Below are positions 52,830 to 64,000 of a stretch of DNA of 64,000 bases, piece after piece. Position 1 is the stretch's first letter, and each line of letters starts with the position of its first letter. The position numbers and the translations under genes are program-made. The DNA is from Tetracentron sinense (lineage: Eukaryota > Streptophyta > Magnoliopsida > Trochodendrales > Trochodendraceae). The stretch lies in NCBI GenBank assembly GCA_015143295.1, contig CM026557.1, positions 29,297,760-29,361,759 on the forward strand, in the 5' to 3' direction. The notes beneath the pieces are model-generated. The model saw only the letters and a program-made list of their open reading frames with translations, ran no database searches and was not told the origin of the DNA.

Positions 52830-54825
52830 TGTAGACCCGGGATTTTAACCCCACTCCCGATCAGGATTGAACCCGATGAGGAATAATGCTAAAAATGCAA
52901 AAAAAAAAAGAGTCGCCACCTATTTAGATTGTGAGGGAAAATAGGATCTCTGAAAAGGTTGGATAAGGCTTTAGTCTAAAAATAGAGTTTAAGGTAAGAA
53001 TTCATTTGAGTTAGGGGAAGGTGTTAGGCACCCCTAAACTCTCATCCAGATATGGTTACCTACTCCCTAAGTCTGAATTAAAGTGAGGGAAACCATAAGA
53101 GAAGCTTATATTTTATATATATGCTTGATATATGTTATATGAACAGTAATATACATGTTAAAATGAGCAGGGACATGATTGGGGCTCTATTTTGGGTGAG
53201 CTGAACCCAATCAAGGTTGCCTACGTATCCACTATTAGTGAAATCAAGCTACACGTAGTTCTAGAAGATGATTGATGGTTTGATTTGGATTATTTAGATT
53301 GTGGGTGTTTGATGGGCTGAGAATTTGTCTTTGGATGTTAGGGTGTTTTTGAATGGTTTAAGCTCATATTCAGGAGCGTTTGGGCCTTTTATGCTCTTGC
53401 CAGGGAACATCTAGACAGTTTTAACTCATGTCAAGGAGCATTGGGTTAGGTTAGGGTTTGAACGAGGGTTTGAAATGAGATTTAGATAGAGGTTCAACTA
53501 GGTGGGTAGGGTTTGAAACAAGGTTTGAATCGAGGTTCGAACAGAGGTTCGGCTAAGGTAAGTGGGGTTTGAACCGAGATTCGGACAGAGGTTCAGCTAA
53601 GGTAGGCTAGGTTTGGATCAAACCGGGCAGGGGTTCGACAAAGTTTGGTAAATTTGAATCAAACTGGGCAGGGATTCGACAAGGTTTGGACAGAGGTTCG
53701 ACAGGGTAGGTTAAATTTGAACTGAAGTTCGGGCAGAGACTCGAGGGTAGGCTATGTTTGAACCGAAGTTCGGGCAGAGGTTCGACAGGGTAGGATAATT
53801 TTGAACCGAAGTTCGGGAAGAGGTTCGACAGGTAGGCTAAGCTTGAACCGAATTTCGAGCAGAGGTTCGACATGGTAGACTAAGCAAGCAGTCTAAGTAT
53901 ATAAAATCAATAAAGAAATTTAAAAAACTAATAAAAGACTGGAAAAAGACAAAGTTTTGGAGAGATTTTACCTTCCGGAAAATCCAAAAGGGTTTCTGAA
54001 ATAAGTACTCCCGAGAATGATTCTTCGAAATCACCTCCCAGGATCTTTAAACGCTAAAGAGGGATCTTTGAAAGAGAAGAGAGAAAGTGGAATTGAATGA
54101 AAATGAAGGAGAAGGGGTGGGGTATTTATAGGGGTCAAAAAACAAGGGGGGCGCTACTTCAAGTAGCGCCTTTATTTTGATATTTCCGAAACTGTAGGCG
54201 ATAATGAACAGTAGGGCGGCAAACAGGGGCAATTTTGTAATTTAATGGGAGCGTTGTTTGAAGTAACGCCCCTATTTAGGATATTTTTAAAAACTATGCC
54301 GACAGGGTTGACCAGTCAAAAGAGAGTGGTAAAATTGTAAATATAGGGACATTGTTTGAAGTAGCGCCCTTATTCAGGGGTTAAAAAATGTCACGTGACA
54401 CTCTCCGATTCGCCGATAAACCGTTTTTCCGTTTTTAGCCCAAAAATAGTCAAAATTGAACTGATAAAATCCAGAAAAATATTTTAGATAAAACATGAAT
54501 TTTTCAGTACTTTTCAGGGGCATTTTGGTCATTTTGCACTTCATGTGTATTTTGGTCATTTTCTACCGTTTTAAGTCCAATTTAATCCCAAAAATAGCCA
54601 AAATTTATCAAAAAATTTGTAAAATTATTTTGGACAAAATGACAACTTTTTAGCACTTTTTCAGGGGTATTTTGATTATTTTTCATCCTAGGGGCATTTT
54701 GATCATTTTTCACCACCGTTTTTGAAAATCGAAGCATGTGGGAAGAAGGTTTTAAAAGAGAGGTTTTGAAAGGGTTTTTAAGGGTACGAAAAGAGACTAG
54801 TGGGTGCAAAATTGGGGTGTTTACA
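52830..54825 (-). mobile_element. LTR in minus orientation, Tat/Ogre-like (1996 bp)
   Basis: Read on the minus strand it begins TGTAAACACCCC (54825) and ends GGGTCTACA (52830), and is preceded by AAAGCGGGGCAAC, a polypurine tract of Tat/Ogre type, so it is a 3' LTR. A minus-strand TATA box (CCTATAAATACC, about 54132-54121) is followed by a CT-rich start region. Degenerate ~45 bp repeats (gcagaggttcgacagg) fill 53520-53880. The rest of the element would lie to the right but has been replaced or interrupted. Confidence 0.8.
54150..54170. promoter_or_regulatory. Perfect 10 bp inverted repeat near the LTR promoter
   Basis: The arms GGCGCTACTT and AAGTAGCGCC are separated by a single C. Weaker versions recur at about 54250 and 54355. 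It lies upstream of the minus-strand TATA box. A protein-binding or hairpin role is only a guess. Confidence 0.5.
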
Positions 54826-55127
54826 GTTGCCCCGCTTTATCGGAGAGTGCGGGCACGTGAACGACAAAGGCTGATAACGCTTCAATTTTGTACGCATGTG
54901 TGTGGAAAACCTGTAAAGCTTAAGAAAAGACAAATTCTTCTTAAACTGCTTGCCATAGACAGGATGACTGAAGGGTGACAAAGGAAGGGTGCGCTCATGC
55001 TAAGTTGGCACTTACTGGGGATGGAGAGGCTTATGGTGTATGAAGCTACTTGCTAATCGATTACACGACCAAATAGTGGGGTGCATGATATAAGTGGGTG
55101 ATATGAAAATGAATGATGATTGTTGAA
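54826..55127. other. 3' untranslated part of the Tat/Ogre-like element
   Basis: It contains the polypurine tract next to the LTR and unique sequence before the tandem arrays. There is no coding frame with similarity. Confidence 0.5.
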
Positions 55128-55130
55128 AAA

Positions 55131-55660
55131 CTGGCTTCACAAGAGGCCGCAACTGATGATCGATCAGACAACCGTTTCAGTTACTCCTTGAAGAGTGAGC
55201 AAGCAATACAGTGTGGTGCAGTACGGTGAAGTGTGCAAAACTGGCTTCAGAAGAGGCCGTAACTGATAGTCGATCGGACAACCGTGTCAATTACTCCTTT
55301 AAGAGTGAGCAAGTAATGCAGCGATGTGTGTGAAGTGTGCAAGAGTGGTTTCACAAGAGGCCATAACTGATGGTCGATCAGACAATCGTGTCAGTTACTC
55401 CTTTAAGAGTGAGCAAGTAATGCATTGATGTATGTGAAGTGTGCAAGACTGGTTTCACAAAAGGCCACAACTAATGGCCAATTAGACAATCATGTCAGTT
55501 ACTCCTTTAAGAGTGAGCAAGTAATGTAGTGATGTGTGTGAAGTGTGCACATGTGGTGAAAGATGCAAATGAGTGAAGGTTGGTTACACAACCAGCTTCA
55601 CGAGAGGTCGCAACTGAAGGTTGATCAGACAATGGTTCAGTTACTCCTTCAAAAAAATGG
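55131..55660. repeat. Tandem repeat, ~104-110 bp unit, five copies
   Basis: Units begin with ctggcttcac-type sequence at 55131, 55241, 55345, 55449 and 55592, and include gaggcc, ctgatggtcgatcagacaa and agttactcctttaagagtgagcaag. The last interval is longer (143 bp). Confidence 0.9.
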
Positions 55661-55669
55661 TAAAGATGC

Positions 55670-57255
55670 CATTAGTGCTGACAACCGTGCGGTTGCCCCA
55701 CTAGGTATTATGTCATGGTGCAGACAACCACATGGTTGCCTCACCAGGTACTATACCATGGTGTAAACAACTACACTGTTGCCTCACCAAGTACTATACC
55801 ATGGTGCAGACAACCACATGATCGCCTCATCGGATACTATGCCATGGTGCAGACAACCACACGGTTGCCTCACTAGGTACTATGCCATGGTGTAAATAAC
55901 CACACGGTCGTCTCACAGGGTACTATGCCATAGTGCAGACAACCACACGGTGGCCTCACCGGGTACTATGCCATGGTGCAGACAACCACACGGTCGCCTC
56001 ACCAGGTACTATGCCATGGTGCAAACAACCACACAGTTGTCTCACCGGATACTATGCCATGGTGCAAACAACCACAAGGTCGCCTCACCGGGTACTATGC
56101 CATGGTGCAGACAACTATACGATCGCCTCACTGGGTACTATGTCGTGGTGCAGACAATCACACGGTCGCCTTACCGGGTGCTATGCTATGGTGCAGATAA
56201 CCACACGGTTGCCTTACCAGGTACTATGCTATGGTGCAGACAACCACACAATTGCCTCACCGGATACTATGTCATGGTGCAGACAACCACACGGTTACCT
56301 CACCAGGTACTATGCCATGGTGTAGACAACCACACGGTCGTCTCACCGGGTACTATGCCATAGTGCAGACAACTACACGGTCGCCTCACTGGGTACTATG
56401 CCATGGTGCAAACAACCACACAGTCGCCTCACCGGATACTATGCCATGGTGCAAACAACCACAAGGTCGCCTCACCGGGTACTATGCCATGGTGCAGACA
56501 ACCATACGATCGCTTCACTGGGTACTATGTCATGGTGCAGACAATCACACAGTCGCCTTACCGGGTGCTATGCTATGGTGCAGATAACCACACGGTTGCC
56601 TCACCGGGTACTATGCCATAGTGCAGACAACCACATGATTGCCTCACCGGGTACTATGCCATGGTGTAAACAACCACACGGTTGCCTCATCGGGTAAGAT
56701 GCTATGGTGCAGACAACCACATGGTTGTCTCACCGGGTCAGATGCTATAGTGTAGACAACCACACAGTTGCCTCACCGGGTGAGATGCTATAGTGCAGAC
56801 AACCACACGGTTGCCTCACTGGATACTATGTCATGGTGCAGACAACCACATGGTTGCCTCACCGGGTACAATGCTATGGTGTAGACAACCATAAGGTTGC
56901 CTCACCGGGTACTATGCCATGGTATAGACAACCACACGGTTGCCTCACTGGATACTATGTCATGGTGCAGACAACCACATGGTTGCCTCACCGGGTACTA
57001 TGCCATGGTGCAAAAAATCACACGGTTGCCTCACCGAGTACTATGCTATGGTGCAGACAACCACACAGTTACCTCACCGGGTACTATGTCATGGTGTAGA
57101 CAATCACACGGTTGCCCCACCGGGTAAGATGTCATGGTGCAGACAACCACACAGTTGCCTCACCGGGTGAGATGCTATGGTGCAGACAACCACACGGTTG
57201 CCCCACCGGGTAAGATGCCATGGTGTAGACAACCATACGGTTGCCTCATCAGGAA
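55670..57255. repeat. 43 bp tandem array, about 36 copies
   Basis: The unit is gcctcaccgggtactatgcc plus atggtgcagacaaccacacggtt, 43 bp with scattered substitutions and few length changes. Variants with 'aagatg/cagatg' cluster at 56690-56790 and 57125-57220. Because 43 is one more than a multiple of three, and few stops occur, all three forward frames stay open over hundreds of bases and repeat every 43 residues; these frames are not genes. The array lies in the 3' untranslated zone of the Tat/Ogre-like element. Confidence 0.95.
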
Positions 57256-57258
57256 CAA

Positions 57259-57888
57259 TGTAATGCCCCAAAATACCCCCTACGAGTTAGAATACTTTGG
57301 CGATGTGACTTATCTACCAAACCATCCTGCAAGAGTATACAAGGCAAGCTAAATAGTGGGCCTGAAAATTTCTTTTCATGACTTAACCATATTCCAAGTG
57401 CAATTGGCTACAATAACTGAATAGAAATTAAAAACATGTACATGAACTCCTTAACTTGAATTCCAACCCAAGTGATACAACCATTCCCAGACATAAGAGC
57501 CCAAAATACATGTCTCTCTCTCTCTCCCCAACTGTAAGGCCACATATCTAACCCCTAATAGTTGGGCGAAAACTAGAGCAATCTCCTGCTCTCCCTAAGC
57601 TGCCTCGACAATTGTACAGTGTACCTGCCGACTTAAAAGTACGGTTGAGCATGGAATACTCAGCGAGTACAAGTTACTAGCTAACAATAGTAATAACATT
57701 AATATATCATACATGATACAGTTCATTAAAGGATACATAATCAGAGTGCGGAAGCTAAAACGAAATAACAATGTAAAGTAAATCATGAACATCATATTTT
57801 AACTCATGCATTGTCACTCATATTCAAAGTCATGACTTGTTCTTGAATATACTTTTCATGGTTTTCAAAACTTGCTTTCCGTATTTAC
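57259..57888 (-). mobile_element. Part of another long LTR, minus orientation, split by the copia element
   Basis: On the minus strand it ends GGGGCATTACA, like the LTR ends at 931 (GGGGCGTCACA), and holds a CTCGCTGAG block similar to their gctcactga block. The sequence resumes after the copia target duplication at 63973 and runs out of the window. Tekay/Del-type is inferred. It borders the last 43 bp repeat. Confidence 0.6.
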
Positions 57889-59268
57889 TGATGCCCAGAC
57901 AATGGACCATAGAGGGGGCGGTGAATAGGGTTTATGGCAAATTTTAAAAAATACTCTAAGTGATATTAGCGGAAATTAAATCTTATCACAATAACTACCA
58001 ACTAAAATCAGAGATGAAAAGAAAAGGGAGGAATAGAGATACCAGACACCTGATATGTTATCGGGGTTCAGCAACTTGCCTACGTCCCCGTATTTCAGCT
58101 TTCCTGCTTCAAGGATTTCCACACGATTCACTAATCGTACTCTTCTTTTCGGCAAAGAGCAAACCTTACACTCCTTTTACAGGGTCAGGAAGAACCTTTC
58201 ACTATCCTTTTACAGGCTAAGGACTAACCTCTTCAAGAGAGACTCTCTCTCGGATACAAGAAGACTTTCTCCTTAACAAAGTGCAAGAATCCCTGATTCT
58301 TGGCTTTCAAGAACAATAGAGATTTGTGGATTTTTCAATCCAAATTGGAAGCTCCTAGTCTGAGCTATATAAGAGATGAATAAAAGGCTCAAGATCTCTC
58401 AAGATAGAATGGAATTGATTGCTCAAAAGAAAAGAGATTTCGATTCTAAATATTTTGTGAAAAACAGAGTATTGATTGCTAGGAATTTATGACTGATAAA
58501 GATTTAATGAAACAGTGTTAAATCAATGTTTAAATCATCATAAATTTGCTCTATTTATAGTTAAGCAATCAATATAGCCGTTGGGAGTAGCATTGAATAC
58601 AAAATATCCGTTAAAAAATAGCCGTTATAGGTTTTTTCCCGCAGGCACTCGTCGACGAGTGGGAGAGAATCAGGCTTGATTTGTCGCTGAGTGGAGACAG
58701 AAGCAATTGCTTCAGTTTTCTGTCACCCACTCGTCGACGAGTCCCTTGTACTCGTTGACGAGTCCACTGAAGATTTTTCAGTAAACTCATCTTTATGAGA
58801 CCAAAAAGATGGGAAACATATTAGGACCCTTAGGCAATAGATTTAATATTATTTTAATCATTTTAGGGCCTTAGAAAGATGTTCATGTTGTACTGACCTC
58901 CTAGGGTCATTTTAGGTTATCTTTGAGCAATCATTTTCCAATGTCTTGAGACCTTTTTAGACAGACTTAGACATTTTTAACTTTAGACACCAATCTTCAT
59001 TCTTGATTTGAGAAGCTCTACTTTTGATGGATCTTCAAGAATCTGTCTTGAGCTTTTGGGGCTTCTAGCACTTGAACTTTGACTTTGATGACTTTGAAAG
59101 TGAATTAAGCTCTTCAATTCTTCATATCTTGAATCTTTGATCTTAATAGGCTTCTTTTCTAAAATATCATATACTCAATGAAAATATTAGTGCAACTACA
59201 GTCATTTCATTATTGTGTCATCATTGAAACTTATAAGGGTACTTATAGTTGTAACCTTGAGGCTAACA
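57889..59268 (-). repeat. 3' LTR of the minus-strand copia (1380 bp)
   Basis: On its own strand it begins TGTTAGCC and ends GGGCATCA. The 14 bp palindrome ACTCGTCGACGAGT occurs at about 58647 (arms conserved) and 58733, with a one-base variant at 58752. A minus-strand TATA-type box (CTATAAATAG) is at about 58561-58552. Confidence 0.9.
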
Positions 59269-59394
59269 ATCTCCCTCTTTTTGATGACATGGGCTACCAA
59301 TCTAGCTTTATTTTTAACTAAAAACTCTCTCTGCCCAAAACTCTCTCTTTTTGATGACATGGGCTGATGACTCTACTAGGCACACTCTCCTTTA

Positions 59395-59925
59395 CTACTG
59401 GAGCTTGTAACATTGGGCTACCAATCTAGCTTTATTTTTAACTATATTTCCTTCTTCATCCTTTTTCTTTCTAAATACCCATTTAGTACCTATTATAGAT
59501 TTACTTTTAGGCCTAGGTACTAAAATCCATACTTGATTTCTTTCAAATTGGTTTAATTCTTCTTGTATAGCTATTCCCCAAGATTCATCTTTTATTGCCT
59601 CAACAGCATTCTTAGGTTCAATTTGAGAGATGAATGCAAGATTATTGCATCTGTTTCTTCTAGTTCTTACACCTTGATCCATGTTACCAAGAATTTGTTC
59701 TTTAGAATGATATTTAATTAATCTCCAAGCCTTGGGTAGATGAATTTCATTTTCTTCCAAGTCTTCATCATTTAAGTTAATAGGATTACCTTGATTTACA
59801 TTTTCTTCTTTGTTGATTTCCAAGTTAGCTATATCCTTAGATAGACCATTTAGTTTATCAGTCTGATCATCATCTTCAAGATTTTTAGTTTTAAAAGGAT
59901 TTGATTCATCAAAAATAACATGCAT
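59395..59925 (-). CDS. Start of the RT region of the minus-strand copia
   Basis: It has the copia entry motif WGIAIQEELNQFERNQVWILVPRP, split here as WGIAIQEELNQFE and VWILVPRP, followed by GTKWVFRKKKDEEG and KARLVAQ. An acidic Asn-rich spacer precedes it. The catalytic part of RT and all of RNase H are absent from the element. Confidence 0.8.
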   Translation of the reverse strand: MHVIFDESNPFKTKNLEDDDQTDKLNGLSKDIANLEINKEENVNQGNPINLNDEDLEENEIHLPKAWRLIKYHSKEQILGNMDQGVRTRRNRCNNLAFISQIEPKNAVEAIKDESWGIAIQEELNQFERNQVWILVPRPKSKSIIGTKWVFRKKKDEEGNIVKNKARLVAQCYKLQ

Positions 59926-59970
59926 AGATTCTTCAACAATTAAAGATGTTTTATTAAATACCCTATAGGC

Positions 59971-61175
59971 TTAGCTATTTGTAAAGTAACCAAGAAAGAT
60001 TCCTTCACTTCGTTTTGGTTCAAATTTTTTCAAGTTTGGTTTACTATTTAGAATAAAACATTTGAAACCAAAAACTTTGAAGTAACCAATATTTGGTGAT
60101 CTACCATGCCAAAGTTCATAAGGAGTTTTGTTTAACTTGTTTCTAATAATTACTCTATTAATCACATAGCAAGAAGTGTTAATGGCTTCAGCCCAAAAAT
60201 AGTTAGCCAAATTATGTTCATTTAGCATAGTCCTACCCATTTCTTGTAATGATCTATTCTTTTTTCAACTACTCCATTTTGTTGAGGAGTTCTAGGAGCG
60301 GAGAAATTATGGTTAAAATCATTTTCTTCACAGAAAGATTCAAGATCCTTGTTCTTGAATTCTCCACCTCTATCACTTCTTATTACATTAATGGAGTATC
60401 CTTTTTCATTTTGCACTCTTTTATAGAATTTTTTAAATAAGACATGTACTTCATTTTTATGAGCTAGGAATAATACCCAAGTGAATCTAGAATAGTCATC
60501 AACAATAACAAATGCATAAAGTTTAGCGGCTAGACTGCATCATTAGGTCCAAACAAATCCAAATGTAGTAATTCTAGAGGTCTAGAAGTGGATATTACTA
60601 GTTTCTTTTTAAAAGAGGATTTGATTTGTTTACCTAGTTGACAGGCATCACATACTTTATCTCTTAAAAACTTTATTTTGGAGGCCTTTAACTAGGTCTT
60701 TTCTAGATAATTTTAAAAGTAAATCCATACTTGCATGACCAAGTCTTCTATGCCATAACCAACTAGTTTCATTAATGGCTGAAAAACACATAAGGTTTTG
60801 GGAAATAAGTTCATTAAAATCAATTGTGTACACATTTTCATGTCTATGAGCTATGAATAAGGTAGTAATGTTATCTTTATCCTTAATAATGCAAACGTTT
60901 GATTTAAAGAAAACATTTAAACCTTTATCGCACAATTGACTAATACTGATTAAGTTATATTTAAGACCTTCAACAAGTAGAACATTTTCAATAAAAGTAG
61001 TGGAGTTCTTACCAATATTACCTATGCCGATGATTTTCCCTTTTGCGTTGTCCCCGAAGGTCACATGTCCTCCATCATTTGGAGAGATTATGATGAATAG
61101 TTCTTTGTTTCCCGACATGTGCCTTGAACATCCACTATCCAAGAACCATCTTGTCTTGGAGGAGTTAGATTTCAA
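59971..61175 (-). CDS. Protease and integrase regions of the minus-strand copia
   Basis: From the right: a protease-like WFLDSGCSRHMSG start (61140), the GAG-pre-integrase segment with WLWHRRLGHASMD (about 60760), then integrase core pieces with VIRSDRGGEFKN (about 60380) and TPQQNGVVEKR (about 60280), and the C-terminal NKTPYELWHGRSPNI (about 60110). Order and motifs are standard for copia. Limits are approximate. Confidence 0.85.
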
Positions 61176-61413
61176 ACAAACCTACAAAACAAAATTTAAG
61201 TAACTCCAACATATAATCCTCCCGAAACCCACACAGTTTTGGATGGAATCCAAACTGATTTTTGAATGTTTTTGAGAGGGTGAGTTCCTTTTGGTACCTA
61301 AACCATATGTGGTCCTTTGTGGGTAGTTTTAGGAGCGTATGATCCTTTTGGAACCCACATCTTTTTAATTATCTTCTTTCCATTAAAGGTGAAAAAAGCA
61401 TTAGAAGAAGCAT

Positions 61414-62591
61414 TCAAAACATTTTGGATTTTGAAAAGAAATTTTGGTATTCCTTTTGTTTAGAGAAGGGGTTATATCCAAGACCGGCTTTTCCAAAGAC
61501 ACATCTTTGTTGACCCAAAAGTCTTTCAAGATTCTTTTCCCCCGTTGATAAGGTGTGAGCTATTTTAGTTAAATCGATGACTTTGGTTTTTAGCTCTTCA
61601 CACTCACAAGTTGGTCCTTGGGGTGACTTTCGAAATTTTTCATTCAAAACATTGTTTTCTTTTTCAAGTATGATTTTCTCATTGAATAAATCATTTTTCT
61701 CTTTTAGTAAAAAATCATTTGAGTTTGAAAGAGAGATGTTGTCCTTTTTAAGTTGTTTGTTTCTTTATCCTAATTTAAGAAATTTTACATAGAGTTCATC
61801 AAATGCCTCTCAAATTTCTTCATACGATAGAGATTCACTAGGTGAAGAATTTACCTCCTCATTATCAAGAGCCATGAGGCAAAGGTTGGCAACTTCTTTC
61901 TCACTCGAGTTGTCATCTGAACCACTTCCGTCGGAGTCATCCCAAGTGGCTTTCATTGCCTTTTTCTTGAATCTTTGGCCTTTCTTCAGTTAAGGACACT
62001 CGGTCTTGATGTGTCCTGACTTCTTACACTCATAGCAAATGATTTGCTCCTTTTTGCTTGATTCTCTTTTGGCTACCTCCTTGGAGAATTCTCTCTTGTA
62101 AGGCCTTTTCTTGAAGTTCTTCTTGTGCTTCAAGAATTTTTTGAACTTTCTCGCCATTAACGCGATGTCATCATCTTCATCACTTTCTTGAGTAGTCTTC
62201 AATGCAAGTCCCCTTTTTGCTTTTGGTTCATCTTCTTGATCTTTCATTATGACTTCGTGAGTCATGAGACATCCAAGAAGCTTGTCCATTTGAAGCTTGG
62301 TCAAATCCTTTGCTTTTTGAATGGCGGTGACTTTGGGACCCCAACTTTTTGGAAGTGAGCGAAGGAATTTTCTAACATTTTCTGCATTTGAGGCCCTTTG
62401 ACAATGACTTTCCAACAGTCATAGTCAAGAGCTTGTAAATAGACCACCATTCTAGTTTTCCAATAATTATAGTTTTTCCCATTGAACAATGAAGGTCGGG
62501 TGGTCGATTGGCCCTCTCCTAAGGTAGTAGCAAAAATGTTTGCCATAGGGGATCTTTTACTCAAGATGGTTAGATCTAAAAGAGAGCACAA
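61414..62591 (-). CDS. gag region of the minus-strand copia
   Basis: It starts with GRPSLFNGKNYNYW-like sequence (FNGKNYNYWKTRM) typical of plant copia gag and continues with a UBN2-type domain (FLRSLPKSWGPKVTAI). It then has a basic Lys-rich stretch and a CCHC zinc knuckle, CYECKKSGHIKTEC (about 62035-61993). A coiled-coil segment follows to about 61414. Confidence 0.85.
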
Positions 62592-62592
62592 A

Positions 62593-62606
62593 GCTCTGAT
62601 ACCAAT
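62593..62606 (-). other. Primer binding site of the minus-strand copia
   Basis: Minus-strand ATTGGTATCAGAGC directly follows the 5' LTR. It is of tRNA-Met type. Confidence 0.85.
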
Positions 62607-63967
62607 TGATGCCCAGACAATGGACCATAGAGGGGGGGGGGTGAATTGGGTTTATGGCAAATTTTAAAAAATACTCTAAGTGATATTAGCGGAAATTAAA
62701 ACTTATCACAATAACTACCAACTAAAATCAGAGATGAAAAGAAAAAGGAGGAATAGAGATACCAGACACCTGATATGTTATCGGGGTTCAGCAACTTGCC
62801 TACGTCCCCGCCTTTCAACTTTCCTGCTTCAAGGATTTTCATACGATTCACTAATCGTACTCTTCTTTTTGGCAGAGAGCAAGCCTTACACTCCTTTTAC
62901 AGGGTCAGGAAGAACCTTTCACTATCCTTTTACAGGCTAAGGACTAACCTCTTCAAGAGAGACTCTCTCTCGGATACAAGAAGACTTTCTCCTTAACAAA
63001 GTGCAAGAATCCCTGATTCTTGGCTTTCAAGAACAATAGAGATTTGTGGATTTTTCAATCCAAATTGGAAGCTCCTAGTCTGAGCTATATAAGAGTTGAA
63101 TACAAGGCTCAAGATCTCTCAAGATAGAATGGAATTGATTGCTCAAAAGAAAAGAGATTTCGATTCTAAATATTTTGTGAAAAACAGAGTATTGATTGCT
63201 AGGAATTTATGAGTGATAAAGATTTAATGAAACAGTGTTAGATCAGTGTTTAAATCATCATAAATTTGCTCTATTTATAATTAGGCAATCAATATAGCTG
63301 TTGGGAGTAACATTGAATGCGAAATATCCGTTAAAAAATAGCCGTTATAGGTTTTTTCCCACAGGCACTCGTCGAAAAGTGGGAGAGAATCAGGCTTGAT
63401 TCGTCGCCGAGTGGAGACAGAAGCAATTGCTTCAGTTTCTGTCACCCACTCGTCGACAAGTCCATTGAAGATTTTTCAGTAGACTCATCTTTATGAGACC
63501 AAAAAGGTGGGAAACATGTTAGGACCCTTAGGCAATGGATTTAATATTATTTTAATCATTTTAGGGCCTTAGAAAGATGTTCATGTTGTACTAGGTCTCC
63601 TAGGGTCATTTTAGGTTATCTTTGAGCAATCATTTTCCAATGTCTTGAGACCTTTTTAGACGGACTTAGACATTTTTAACTTTAGACACCAATCTTCATT
63701 CTTGATTTGAGAAGCTCTACTTTTGATGGATCTTCAAGAATCTGTCTTGAGCTTTTGGGGCTTCTAGCACTTGAACTTTGACCTTGATGACTTTGAAAGT
63801 GAATTAAGCTCTTCAATTCTTCATATCTTGAATCTTTGATCTTAATAGGCTTCTTTTCTGAAATATCATATACTCAATGAAAATATTAGTGCAACTAGAG
63901 TCATTTCATAATTGTGTCATCATTGAAACTTATAAGGGTACTTATAGTTGTAACCTTGAGGCTAACA
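62607..63967 (-). repeat. 5' LTR of the minus-strand copia (1361 bp)
   Basis: It begins (minus strand) TGTTAGCC at 63967 and ends GGGCATCA at 62607. It has a longer G-run near its end than the 3' LTR, lacks a ~22 bp segment with one of the palindromes, and its remaining palindromes are altered. Confidence 0.9.
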
Positions 63968-64000
63968 TTTACAACTTATTCTTGTTTTGTTCTTGTATCG

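Larger units (their letters stand above)
57889..63967 (-). mobile_element. Ty1/copia element, minus strand, lacking most of RT and RNase H
   Basis: The LTRs are 62607-63967 (5') and 57889-59268 (3'). The target duplication is perfect, TTTAC (57884-57888 and 63968-63972). The primer site (62606-62593), gag, protease, integrase and the start of RT follow in order on the minus strand, then a polypurine tract (GAGGGAGAT) at 59283-59269. LTRs differ by about 3 percent by eye, suggesting roughly a million years, plus one ~22 bp indel. Structure and long LTRs recall SIRE/Maximus-type copia (inferred). It is a deletion copy with several further breaks. Confidence 0.9.

Noticed and set aside
55670-57255. 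Regular 43 bp repeats as a CRISPR array
   Set aside because: The repeats are head-to-tail without unique spacers, in plant nuclear DNA.

Overview
The window is plant nuclear DNA from a large, repeat-rich angiosperm genome, most likely a eudicot. The evidence is a spliced nuclear gene with GT-AG introns, plant-type Ty3/gypsy (Tat lineage and chromovirus-like) and Ty1/copia LTR elements, plant L1-type LINEs, hAT-type MITEs and a CACTA remnant. I cannot name the species.

One host gene can be assigned with confidence: a RINT1/TIP20-family vesicle tether of the MAG2 / MAG2-like type, on the minus strand. Its start codon is at 46348 and its stop at 15598. Four coding exons (46348-46069, 45824-45717, 17829-17711, 17574-15598) join in phase to an intact frame of about 827 codons. 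The second intron, 45716-17830, is 27,887 bp and is the main discovery of the window. About 20 kb of it is recognisable mobile DNA: a copia element with a smaller LTR element inside it, a chromovirus-like gypsy element, a solo LTR of a related family with perfect target-site duplications, four LINE pieces and several hAT MITEs. All the LTR elements in the intron run antisense to the gene.

Layout. 1-931: 3' end of a long LTR cut by the window edge. 1026-1578: ~145 bp tandem repeat. 1579-12844: a young, nearly full-length Tat-lineage gypsy element (target duplication AAAGG) with an antisense ORF block near its 3' end and a 5' LTR enlarged by tandem duplication. 12850-15060: largely unassigned AT-rich DNA with one candidate MITE. 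15062-15450: a small unassigned coding-like remnant. 15598-46348: the MAG2-like gene and its giant intron. 46349-47618: its upstream region, with a hexanucleotide repeat. 47619-50673: a long gypsy-type LTR in full. 50674-52000: decayed CACTA transposase, minus strand. 52830-57258: an LTR in minus orientation, preceded in its own sense by two tandem arrays (43 bp and ~105 bp units), which looks like the 3' end of a Tat/Ogre-type element. 57259-57888: part of another long LTR, split by a copia element (57889-63967, minus, target duplication TTTAC) and resuming at 63973.

The genes do not form a pathway: one cellular gene is embedded in layers of transposons. The order of nesting can be read from target duplications and LTR divergence. 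Divergence figures are counts by eye. No alignment or database search was run.
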